Shown here piece by piece: positions 1 to 7,236 of a DNA stretch of 64,000 bases. Numbering within the stretch: position 1 is the first letter of the stretch; the number at the start of each line of letters is the position of its first letter. Under the pieces are notes generated by a model. The model had not been told where the DNA came from, did not search any database, and saw nothing but the letters and a program-made list of their open reading frames with translations. The stretch is from positions 5,495 through 69,494 of the forward strand of contig CAYJER010000008.1 of NCBI GenBank assembly GCA_964369225.1, in the 5' to 3' direction. The position numbers were made by a program, and so were the translations under genes. This DNA is from SIG603 sp964369225. Lineage in GTDB: Bacteria; Bacillota; Clostridia; Oscillospirales; Acutalibacteraceae.

Positions 1-10
1 CTTTACTTAT

Positions 11-39
11 ATTATACATTAAACTCTTAGCAATTTCAA
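11..39 (-). promoter_or_regulatory. sigma-A promoter reading off the left edge
   Basis: On the minus strand there is a -35 box TTGAAA (34-39), a 17-bp spacer and a -10 box TATAAT (11-16). It points left, out of the window, so it drives a gene not seen here. An operator-like dyad lies exactly 18 bp upstream, as at the EIIA promoter near 3250. Confidence 0.75.
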
Positions 40-57
40 TTAAAAGAACCTCAAATT

Positions 58-78
58 TGTCACCAATAATTAGCGACA
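58..78 (-). promoter_or_regulatory. 21-bp dyad, putative activator site, copy 1
   Basis: Inverted repeat with half-sites TGTCGCTAAT and ATTGGTGACA around a single central base (8 of 10 positions symmetric). It ends 18 bp before the -35 box, so its centre is near -64, a typical class I activator position. A second copy with identical spacing stands at 3270-3290. The regulator is not identifiable. Confidence 0.6.
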
Positions 79-146
79 TTACCATGTTATATAATAATAT
101 TGCTTTATATTAATTAAGTATTTTTAATATATTAGGTAATAAATAA

Positions 147-180
147 AACCGTGTCACGATTTGCCTTTCGTGACACGGTT
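147..180 (-). terminator. Rho-independent terminator of the ptsH operon
   Basis: Perfect 13-bp stem (AACCGTGTCACGA paired with its complement), 8-base loop, followed on the minus strand by TTTATTTATT. It lies 14 bp after the HPr stop codon. Confidence 0.9.
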
Positions 181-193
181 ATTGAATATGGGT

Positions 194-460
194 TTAAAGT
201 TCTCCAAAACCACCTTCAATTAAATCAGATAATTTTTGTAAACTCTCTACTTCATCTTCGCCATCACAAATTAGTTCAATCTCTGTTCCTTTTTTAATAA
301 CCGCTGACATAATGTTAAGTATGCTTTTGGCTACTATTACTTTTGTACCTGTGTCTATTCTAACATCACAAGTACACTTTGATGCCTCTTTTGCTAATAC
401 GCTTGCAGGTCTTGCATGAAGTCCTGATTCATTTCTTATTAATATTTTTTTTGATACCAT
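194..460 (-). CDS. ptsH: Phosphocarrier protein HPr
   Basis: HPr (88 aa, the usual length) carries phosphate from enzyme I to sugar-specific EIIA proteins of the phosphotransferase system in the cytoplasm. His15 sits in GLHARPAS, the catalytic phosphorylation motif, and Ser46 sits in AKSILNIM, the site used by HPr kinase in Firmicutes for catabolite control, so both functions look intact. The start follows AAAGGTGG at good spacing. It is the last gene of the EIIA-fruK-dehydrogenase-HPr operon and is followed by a strong terminator. Having HPr at the end of a single sugar operon, without enzyme I (ptsI), suggests it is either the general HPr or a dedicated copy; this window cannot tell which. 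Confidence 0.95.
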   Translation of the reverse strand: MVSKKILIRNESGLHARPASVLAKEASKCTCDVRIDTGTKVIVAKSILNIMSAVIKKGTEIELICDGEDEVESLQKLSDLIEGGFGEL

Positions 461-483
461 GTTTGTTTACCACCTTTCAAATT

Positions 484-1743
484 TTAAACACCAAAATGCT
501 CAAACAAGACTTTTTCTGCTTCTGCACTCCATAAACCTCTGTTAGCTTTGCATATTTTGTCTAGTGTTGCATATAGTTCATTATCTTTTCCTAACTCTTC
601 AAAATCTTCAATAGCTGTTAAAGGCATATCAAATTGAGTATAGGTAAGCTTCTTACCGCCTGGGATATTCGGTAGATCAAGAGTAGCTTGTGCAATGCTG
701 TCTATTCCACCAATATGAGTAACCATAACTGCTGGCTCTATTTTACCAGCCGCTGCTAGTTCATTAGCCTCTATTAAGTCATCGTTGTTTCCACCTGTTG
801 TTCCTAATATATGTGAACTTGTGTAGTGAACGTTATAAAGGTTAAGCTCTGCCATAAAGTTGCTGTCTGATGGTCCTGCAAAGAAGTTTAGACAACCATC
901 AAAGCCTAATATTTTGTCGCCTAGCTCTGCCACTCTTCTGTTAGGGATATAAACAAATACATCATCATAGCCCTTTCCGCCTGTCAGTGCCTTTAAGTCT
1001 TCAACCTCGTCATTAAGTTTTGCAGTATTTACATAGATAAGCTCTACGCCATTCTCTTTTGCCTTTTCCTCAGATATAACTTCTCTTGCTCTTGCAATTT
1101 TTGCATCGTCGATATCTGTAACTACTATTCTTTTTGGTTTGTTTTCAAGTTGAATACCATAACTTACAGCGCCAAGACCCATAGGTCCACATCCACCTAA
1201 AATAATGATGTCTCCACCCTCTTTAGTACCTGTTTTAAGGTCGTGGTTACGTTTGTTAGTGTGGTAGTTTCCATGATATCCACCAATAATACAGCTCATT
1301 GGCTCTCCTAATGAAGCCTCGAAAAAGCTTTCACCTTCATAAACCATCAAGCAACCTAATTCCATAACTTCTTGAGGAATAATGCAGTATGTGCAAGCTC
1401 CGCCAAAAAATTCATATGAATAACCAGGAGACGCCAGGCTACCCTTATAGTTTAGAGCTGGTTGTTGAGTAAACTTTTGTCCAGCCTTAAACTGACTTTG
1501 CCACTTTTCACCAACCTCAACAATTATACCAGAGAACTCATGTCCTACTATAATTGGGTTAGTAGCAATATTTTTAGGAGCTCTTTTGTGGTTTGCTCCT
1601 TGTTCTGCCAACTTATAAGTAGACATACAAATGCTGTCACTTATTACTTTTACAAGAATTTCATCATCCTTAATTTGTGGAAGTTCAAATTCCTCTAGTC
1701 TTAAATCTTTTGCTCCATACATTCTAACTGCTTTAGTTTTCAT
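484..1743 (-). CDS. Zinc-type dehydrogenase, SorE-like (L-sorbose-1-phosphate reductase family)
   Basis: A 419-residue medium-chain dehydrogenase with an N-terminal GroES-like domain (about 1-170, with GHEFSGIIVEVG) and a Rossmann NAD(P)-binding domain (about 190-330, GGCGPMGLGAVS). Length and layout fit the sorbitol/sorbose-phosphate reductase branch (SorE), which is longer than ordinary alcohol dehydrogenases. The usual catalytic Cys-x-x-Asp segment reads ICMSTYK, so the metal site may differ from the classical enzyme. It sits between 1-phosphofructokinase and HPr in a PTS operon, which supports interconversion of a phosphorylated ketose or polyol. The exact substrate is inference. Start chosen after AAAGGACAAGAAT. 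Confidence 0.75.
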   Translation of the reverse strand: MKTKAVRMYGAKDLRLEEFELPQIKDDEILVKVISDSICMSTYKLAEQGANHKRAPKNIATNPIIVGHEFSGIIVEVGEKWQSQFKAGQKFTQQPALNYKGSLASPGYSYEFFGGACTYCIIPQEVMELGCLMVYEGESFFEASLGEPMSCIIGGYHGNYHTNKRNHDLKTGTKEGGDIIILGGCGPMGLGAVSYGIQLENKPKRIVVTDIDDAKIARAREVISEEKAKENGVELIYVNTAKLNDEVEDLKALTGGKGYDDVFVYIPNRRVAELGDKILGFDGCLNFFAGPSDSNFMAELNLYNVHYTSSHILGTTGGNNDDLIEANELAAAGKIEPAVMVTHIGGIDSIAQATLDLPNIPGGKKLTYTQFDMPLTAIEDFEELGKDNELYATLDKICKANRGLWSAEAEKVLFEHFGV

Positions 1744-1761
1744 ATTATTCTTGTCCTTTCG

Positions 1762-2691
1762 TTATATGTTATGAATTTCTACTTGTTTTACTAATTGGTC
1801 TACTAATTCTTTGCTAGGCGGTTTAGTTCCTATAGTAGTAACCGCTCCGGCAGAAGTTGCAACACTTAACCTTAAAGTATCTTCAGTGCTAAGTTTTTGC
1901 TCTAGTGAGTACGCAAGACCTGCTACCATTGCATCGCCTGCTCCTACTGTTGAGTGAACCTTTACATCCACTGGATCACAGAAGTATTTCTTTCCATCAA
2001 CTAAAAACATTGATCCATATTTACCCATAGAGATTACCACTGTCTCTATTCCATCGTTTAAAAATTCTTGAGCTACCTCAATTAATTGCTCTCTTGTTGC
2101 TTCACCCTTAATGTTTGCGTATTCGCTTAACTCTTCTCTATTAGGTTTAATTAGAGTTGGTATAGCTGAAAGTGAGCTTCTAAAAAGTTCGCCGTCGGCA
2201 TCAAGTAAAACTTTGCTGCCTTTTTCTTTTACAATTTTAGTAATTGTATTGTAAATATCTTTTGGCACTCCTTTAGGAATACTTCCTGCTAGTACAAAAA
2301 TTGTGTCAGCAGTGGCATAAGATTTAATTTTGTCTATAAGTTCATTTAGCTTTTCATCGCTAACTTGTGCACCTTGTTCGTTTAATTCAGTAACAGGAGC
2401 ATTGTTCGCAAACACTTTTGTATTTGTCCTTGTTTCCTCTTCTAAATACACAAAATCATTTTTAATGTTCAAAGAGTTTAAAGTGTTTACAATTATATTT
2501 CCTGCATTGCCACCTACAAAACCAATTGCTACAGTTTCACCGCCGATTGCATTAATAGTCTTAGAGACATTAATTCCTTTTCCGCCGGCATCGTAAATAG
2601 ACTTGTTTATTCTGTTTAAAGTGCCTATTTCAAAATTCTCAATCTCAATTGTCTTATCGATAGCAGGATTCATAGTAACTGTAATAATCAT
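1762..2691 (-). CDS. fruK: 1-phosphofructokinase, PfkB family
   Basis: A 309-residue PfkB-family sugar kinase. The N-terminal signature GGKGINVSKT (about 37-46) and the C-terminal active-site motif GAGDAMVAG (about 249-257, with the catalytic Asp) are complete. FruK phosphorylates fructose-1-phosphate to fructose-1,6-bisphosphate after PTS import. A tagatose-6-phosphate kinase (LacC) role is the main alternative, because the two subfamilies are hard to separate by eye. It follows the EIIA gene with a 14-bp gap and precedes the SorE-like gene by 18 bp, so the four genes form one transcript. An AGGAG lies 11 bp before the ATG. Confidence 0.85.
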   Translation of the reverse strand: MIITVTMNPAIDKTIEIENFEIGTLNRINKSIYDAGGKGINVSKTINAIGGETVAIGFVGGNAGNIIVNTLNSLNIKNDFVYLEEETRTNTKVFANNAPVTELNEQGAQVSDEKLNELIDKIKSYATADTIFVLAGSIPKGVPKDIYNTITKIVKEKGSKVLLDADGELFRSSLSAIPTLIKPNREELSEYANIKGEATREQLIEVAQEFLNDGIETVVISMGKYGSMFLVDGKKYFCDPVDVKVHSTVGAGDAMVAGLAYSLEQKLSTEDTLRLSVATSAGAVTTIGTKPPSKELVDQLVKQVEIHNI

Positions 2692-2705
2692 AAGTTAAAT
2701 ATCTC

Positions 2706-3164
2706 CTATACCTTATTTGTAAGAATGTTGTAGACTGTGTCTACATCTCCTGTCATTAATTGTTTGTATAAGTCTTCATCCATAATAATCTCAGACAAAG
2801 CGCCTAAAATTTCAAGATGTTCATCTCCTGCACTTGCGATACCTACAACTACATGAGCTTTTTCATCGCCCCATAATATTCCGTCAGGAAAGATCATAAC
2901 AGCTATTCCAGAAGTTACTACTTCTTTTTTAGCCTGTTCTACACCATGTGGAATAGCAAGACCTGCACCCATGAATGTTGAAAAGCTCTCTTCTCTTTTT
3001 AGCATTCCGTCAATATATGCTTCGTTAACATAACCACTTTCAACAAGCATACCGCCTACAGTTTTAATAACTGTTTCTTTGTCAGTCTCACTACAATTAA
3101 GCTTTATGTTGCACTTTTGTAGTAATTCCTTTTTCTCGGCTTCTATCTTCTTTTTAAAAAACAT
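2706..3164 (-). CDS. PTS EIIA component, mannitol/fructose type
   Basis: A 152-residue soluble EIIA of the fructose-mannitol family. The phosphorylated histidine is His73 in GAGLAIPHG. It would accept phosphate from HPr and pass it to an EIIB domain. No EIIB or membrane EIIC is encoded in this operon, so the permease must lie elsewhere, perhaps beyond the left edge behind the promoter with the matching operator. This is the first gene of the operon, with AAGGAG ahead of its ATG and a strong promoter at 3223-3251. An NtrR-like regulatory EIIA (PtsN) is less likely given the fruK neighbour. Confidence 0.88.
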   Translation of the reverse strand: MFFKKKIEAEKKELLQKCNIKLNCSETDKETVIKTVGGMLVESGYVNEAYIDGMLKREESFSTFMGAGLAIPHGVEQAKKEVVTSGIAVMIFPDGILWGDEKAHVVVGIASAGDEHLEILGALSEIIMDEDLYKQLMTGDVDTVYNILTNKV

Positions 3165-3222
3165 AACTTAGGTCTCCTTTATTTAATGTATATTTTGATT
3201 TGTTGTTTTCTTCCTTGTCTAT

Positions 3223-3251
3223 ATTATAATATAATTTATCTGTAAATTCAA
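3223..3251 (-). promoter_or_regulatory. sigma-A promoter of the EIIA-fruK-ptsH operon
   Basis: Minus-strand -35 TTGAAT (3246-3251), 17-bp spacer, -10 TATAAT (3223-3228), about 50 bp before the EIIA start. The operator at 3270-3290 ends 18 bp upstream of the -35 box. Confidence 0.8.
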
Positions 3252-3269
3252 CTAAAACATTTTTAAGTT

Positions 3270-3290
3270 TGGCATTAGTTATTAGTGACA
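3270..3290 (-). promoter_or_regulatory. 21-bp dyad, putative activator site, copy 2
   Basis: Half-sites TGTCACTAAT and ACTAATGCCA around one central base. Compared with the copy at 58-78 it keeps TGTC-CTAAT in the upstream half and TG-CA at the end of the downstream half. Spacing to the -35 box (18 bp) and the spacer between -35 and -10 (17 bp) are the same in both copies, which is the best evidence for a shared regulator. Confidence 0.6.
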
Positions 3291-3426
3291 TTATCAGGTT
3301 AATGGCGTCATATTATATTTTACCCATTTTATATGTTTATATTATACAAATATATGCACAATCTATGCACACATCTCACAATTAGAAAAGCATTCAATCT
3401 TGAATTATTGAATTTTAAATAATAAA

Positions 3427-3454
3427 AATGCACAGTTTTTTACCACTGTGCATT
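3427..3454 (-). terminator. Rho-independent terminator of the recN operon
   Basis: Ten-bp stem AATGCACAGT with its complement, 8-base loop, followed on the minus strand by a T-rich tract; 8 bp after the recN stop. Confidence 0.9.
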
Positions 3455-3462
3455 AGCAAATT

Positions 3463-5127
3463 TTATATTTTGAAATTAAGGAGTTCCTTCGCCATCTGTA
3501 GTTTTAAGTCTGTTACTGCGTCTCCGCTAATAATTCTGGCTATTTCGTATACTCTCTTTTCACCTTTTAGAGGCGTTACTTTAGTTTGAGTCTCTTTTTC
3601 ATCGCTCTTCTTCTCTATAAACAAATGTCCATCACCCATAGCCGCAATTTGCGCTAGATGTGTAATACATAGAATTTGTCTGTCTCTGCTGGCTTCTTTA
3701 AGTTTTAAACCTACCTTATTCCCTGCCTCACCACTTATTCCAGCATCTATCTCGTCAAATATCATAGTTCCTATGCTGTCGCCTTTTGATAAAACCGTCT
3801 TAATCGCTAGCATTATTCTTGATAATTCGCCGCCTGAGGCTATTTTAGACATTGGCTTTAATTCCTCGCCTATGTTTGCAGACACCATGAACGATATTTT
3901 GTCGCAACCTAAACTATTTAGAGGAACCCTTTCGAGTTGCACCCCAAATTCTACTTTAGGCATATTTAAGAATTTAAGTTCTTCTTTAACTCTTTGTGAA
4001 AACTGTGTACTCGCTTCCTTTCTTTTTTGTGATATCTGTTTTGCTAGGTCAATGGCTTCAAGTTTTATTTTTTCAAATTCTTCTGAAAGAACAATTAGTC
4101 TTTCTTGAGATAACTCGATTCCCTCTAGTTCTACTTGTGAATTTTCGAGTGTTTGAAGCATGTCTTCTTCGCTGTCGCCATATTTTAAGCTTAGTTTATA
4201 TAATAGCGCTAGTCTTTCCTCTATTTCTTCTAGCTCACCAGCGTCAAACTCGTTATCTTTTTCTAGTATTCTAAGTTCGCCCGATATATCGCCTAAATCA
4301 TACTCTATGTCTCTTAGTCTGCTTGCTAATTCCTGAAATTTTTTCGAGATTTCTTCTACTTGTTCAAGGCTTTGAGCCGAGTTTCCTACTAGGCTTAATA
4401 TTCCCTCGAACTCGTCTTCACCGTCGATAGCATTTTTTGCAGCAGAAATAGCTCTTGCTATATTCTCGCTTTCCTTTATAATCTTTTTGCGATTAGTCAA
4501 CGCTTCTCTTTCGCCAAGTGTCACGCCCGCTTCTTCTATCTCTTCTATTTGGAACTTAAGAAAATCAATTCTTCTCTCTTTTTGGGTTTCATCTATATTA
4601 AGTTTATCAATTTCTAATTTAATCTGTTTAAGGCTTGCAAACTTTTCTCTATATAATAGAATTAAGTCATCAAGCCTTGCATAGTTGTCTATATATTTGC
4701 CGTGCAATTCTGGGTTTAGCAGTTCATGGCTGTCGTGTTGCCCCTGAACCGAAATCAAGTTTACCCCTATTTCTTTAAGCATAGTAGCAGTTACAGGCAT
4801 TTGCCCTACTTTGCATACTGATTTTCCGTTTGACTTTAGTTGTCTGTAAATTCTAAGCTCATCCGACTCTAATTTAATGTCGAGTTCTAACAACCTTTCT
4901 TTTACTGAATTTTCTAAGTCTGTAAAAATTGCTACGACTGTAGCAGAACTCTCGCCTGTCCTAATTAGATCTTTCGAGACTCTAGCCCCCAGTATCATAT
5001 TTATTGCATCTATAATTATAGATTTACCGGCGCCGGTCTCACCTGTTAAAACTGTAAGACCAGCTGTAAAATCTATAGAAATTTCCTTAATTACCGCTAT
5101 ATTATTAATATACAAACTTGATAGCAT
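3463..5127 (-). CDS. recN: DNA repair protein RecN
   Basis: SMC-like ATPase of double-strand-break repair, 554 residues, normal for the family. Walker A GETGAGKS is at 29-36; a long heptad-rich coiled-coil middle (about 150-370) holds the two ATPase halves apart; the C-terminal half has the signature ASGGELSRIMLA and Walker B TMIFDEIDAGISG. The start overlaps no gene and is preceded by GGGTGAGAAC, four bases after the argR stop. recN closes the folD-to-recN block and is followed by a terminator. The argR-recN adjacency is common in Firmicutes and probably reflects co-transcription rather than shared function. Confidence 0.96.
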   Translation of the reverse strand: MLSSLYINNIAVIKEISIDFTAGLTVLTGETGAGKSIIIDAINMILGARVSKDLIRTGESSATVVAIFTDLENSVKERLLELDIKLESDELRIYRQLKSNGKSVCKVGQMPVTATMLKEIGVNLISVQGQHDSHELLNPELHGKYIDNYARLDDLILLYREKFASLKQIKLEIDKLNIDETQKERRIDFLKFQIEEIEEAGVTLGEREALTNRKKIIKESENIARAISAAKNAIDGEDEFEGILSLVGNSAQSLEQVEEISKKFQELASRLRDIEYDLGDISGELRILEKDNEFDAGELEEIEERLALLYKLSLKYGDSEEDMLQTLENSQVELEGIELSQERLIVLSEEFEKIKLEAIDLAKQISQKRKEASTQFSQRVKEELKFLNMPKVEFGVQLERVPLNSLGCDKISFMVSANIGEELKPMSKIASGGELSRIMLAIKTVLSKGDSIGTMIFDEIDAGISGEAGNKVGLKLKEASRDRQILCITHLAQIAAMGDGHLFIEKKSDEKETQTKVTPLKGEKRVYEIARIISGDAVTDLKLQMAKELLNFKI

Positions 5128-5131
5128 GTTC

Positions 5132-5584
5132 TCACCCGATTATTAATTTTCTTAATTTTTCTGCCTTTTCAAAGGCTAAGTCTGAAGTTTTACACACAAC
5201 AAATATTGTGTCTTCACCGGCTAAAGTTCCTATGAACCCTTGAATTTGTTGTGAATCCATTGCAGCACAAACCGCCTGCGCCATTCCATTCACAGTTTTT
5301 ATGACTATCATATTTTGCGCTGTCTCAACAGAGAATACAGCATCTGAAAACAGGGAATAAAATCTTGTTGAAATGTCTCTTATATTTTCTTGCCCTGTTG
5401 AATATCTATACTTTCCACTAGATGAAAGAGTTTTTACAAGCCTTAATTCTTTTATGTCTCTTGAAATTGTCGCCTGTGTTACATCAAAGCCTGACTCTTT
5501 CAAAGAGTTTAGCAAATCCTCTTGAGTCTCGACATCTTCCTTTGATATCAAGTCTTTAATCGCCTCATGTCTACGTTTTTTCAC
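5132..5584 (-). CDS. argR: Arginine repressor ArgR
   Basis: A 150-residue arginine-responsive regulator. The N-terminal winged helix (about 1-70) contains the recognition motif TQATISRDIKEL. The C-terminal hexamerisation and arginine-binding domain (about 80-150) contains GTLAGEDTIFVV, the family's conserved acidic arginine-contact segment. ArgR binds ARG boxes to repress biosynthetic genes and activate catabolism when arginine is abundant. The start codon is GTG with AAGGTAGG upstream. Its likely targets may include carbamoyl phosphate synthase, encoded in this window at 57.8-62.9 kb, but no ARG box was identified there by eye. Confidence 0.95.
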   Translation of the reverse strand: MKKRRHEAIKDLISKEDVETQEDLLNSLKESGFDVTQATISRDIKELRLVKTLSSSGKYRYSTGQENIRDISTRFYSLFSDAVFSVETAQNMIVIKTVNGMAQAVCAAMDSQQIQGFIGTLAGEDTIFVVCKTSDLAFEKAEKLRKLIIG

Positions 5585-5593
5585 TGCTTAATC

Positions 5594-6421
5594 CTACCTT
5601 TTTTCTGAAATCATTATTTTTTTATTTACTACATCAAAAAAATTTCTTTTATGTTTTGTCATCAACCTTAGTTTTTGAGCCGATTTACAAAAGCTAACTT
5701 CTTCGCCTTTTTCCATTACATACTGCTTAGCTCCGTCTATTGTAAGTATAACTTTTTCGTCGTACTTAAAGTGAGCATTTATTTCTACCTCTGTGTTGTC
5801 AGAGAACACAAGGCTTCTATTGAATAAAGTATGCGGACAAATTGGTGTAAAAATCATACATTCTGTGTTAGGGTCAACAACTGGGCCTCCTGCTGAAAGC
5901 GAGTAAGCTGTAGAGCCTGTCGGAGTTGAAACAATTATTCCATCTGCCCTAAAATGAAACTCCTCTTTGTTGATTTTCACGTTAAAATCTAAAAGCTTCG
6001 AGAACTCGCCAGAAATAACTCCCTCATTTACAGCCGTTCCAATTAATCTGCCAGAGCTTTTAATGTCGATTAACATACGTTCTTCATAATGACATTTTCC
6101 GTTAATCATGTCGCAGATACTGTCAATTTCAGAGAACTCAAGCCCTGCTAAATAGCCAATTCTACCCATATTTATTCCTATTACAGGTCTACCGTTTGCG
6201 TGTTTGGCTGTGTGAATAATTGTGCCGTCTCCGCCAATTGCAATAAAGACTTCACATTCTTTTTCCATATCAAAATGACCGCCAAAACACTTATGGGTTT
6301 TTCCTTGTAAGTCTTTGTGAAAATAAACCTTATGTCCTGCCTTTTCAAGCACTCTAGCGGTGTGCTTGCTAGCTTCTACTATTTCATCTTTATAATAGTT
6401 TGGTATTATCGCAATTTTCAT
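5594..6421 (-). CDS. nadK: NAD kinase
   Basis: ATP- or polyphosphate-dependent NAD kinase, 275 residues, producing NADP in the cytoplasm. GGDGT is at 63-67 (phosphate binding), followed by the family motif NMGRIGYL and, further on, STPTGSTAYSLSAGGP. The length and motif order are normal. It lies 11 bp after tlyA and just before argR in the standard Firmicutes order. NADPH from this supply serves the dxs and folD products upstream in the same block, but that is a general metabolic link rather than evidence of co-regulation. Confidence 0.95.
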   Translation of the reverse strand: MKIAIIPNYYKDEIVEASKHTARVLEKAGHKVYFHKDLQGKTHKCFGGHFDMEKECEVFIAIGGDGTIIHTAKHANGRPVIGINMGRIGYLAGLEFSEIDSICDMINGKCHYEERMLIDIKSSGRLIGTAVNEGVISGEFSKLLDFNVKINKEEFHFRADGIIVSTPTGSTAYSLSAGGPVVDPNTECMIFTPICPHTLFNRSLVFSDNTEVEINAHFKYDEKVILTIDGAKQYVMEKGEEVSFCKSAQKLRLMTKHKRNFFDVVNKKIMISEKR

Positions 6422-6432
6422 GTTATCACCCT

Positions 6433-7236
6433 TTATAAATTGCTATGTGAATTTTCTACTGTAAGTGAACAATCTACAGATTCCTCTACATATGGCAATT
6501 CAGATTTTTGCAGATATATCAAATATTCTATGTTTCCCTCTGGTCCTTTTATAGGCGAGTATGAAACTCCCTTAACTGTAAAATTATTTTCAGTGGCAAA
6601 GCTCACTATAGACTCAACCACCTCTAGATGAACAGCTTTATCTTTTACAACGCCTTTTTTACCAACTTTTTCTCTGCCTGCCTCAAACTGTGGCTTTATA
6701 AGACATACAAGTGATGCCTCACTCGACAACAAATGCGAAATCGCCGGTAATATTTTTTTAAGAGAAATAAAAGATACATCTATGCTTACAAAATCTATTT
6801 CATCTTTTATCTGCTCTTTAGTTAAATATCTAGCGTTTGTACGCTCTAGGTTTATAACTCTTTCATCTGTTCTAAGACTCCACGCTAATTGCCCGTAACC
6901 AACATCTACACTATAAACCTTTGAGGCATTGTTTTGTAGCATACAATCGGTAAATCCGCCTGTTGATGCGCCTACATCCATACAAATTTTATTGTCTAAG
7001 GCAAAATTCCACTCCTGCATAGCCTTTTCAAGCTTAAGACCTCCACGGCTGACATACTTAAGGGTAGAACCTCTAACCTCTATCTTTTCGCCGTCTTTTA
7101 CTATGGTTCCAGCTTTGTCTGATTTTTGATTGTCAACATAGACAATACCGCCCATTATCATAGCCTTTGCCTTTTCACGGCTTGGTGCTAAACCTAATTC
7201 TACTAACGCTGTATCTAGTCTTTTTTTTTCTATCAA
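6433..7236 (-). CDS. tlyA: TlyA-family rRNA 2'-O-methyltransferase
   Basis: A 267-residue TlyA/YqxC protein. The S4 RNA-binding domain occupies about 3-65 (KKRLDTALVELGLAPSREKA) and an FtsJ-like SAM-dependent methyltransferase fold follows (MDVGASTGGFTDCML at about 82-96). In characterised members it methylates 16S and 23S rRNA at cytidines; some Firmicutes relatives have unproven activity. The start codon is TTG, overlapping the dxs stop by four bases (TTGA), with AAAGGGTGG as ribosome-binding site; no better in-frame ATG lies nearby. Translational coupling to dxs is therefore likely. Confidence 0.9.
   Translation of the reverse strand: MIEKKRLDTALVELGLAPSREKAKAMIMGGIVYVDNQKSDKAGTIVKDGEKIEVRGSTLKYVSRGGLKLEKAMQEWNFALDNKICMDVGASTGGFTDCMLQNNASKVYSVDVGYGQLAWSLRTDERVINLERTNARYLTKEQIKDEIDFVSIDVSFISLKKILPAISHLLSSEASLVCLIKPQFEAGREKVGKKGVVKDKAVHLEVVESIVSFATENNFTVKGVSYSPIKGPEGNIEYLIYLQKSELPYVEESVDCSLTVENSHSNL

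Noticed and set aside
3261..3310. sigma-54 promoter at the PTS locus (GGCA...)
   Set aside because: No TGGCAC-N5-TTGCA pattern is found, and a good sigma-A promoter with an upstream dyad explains the region.
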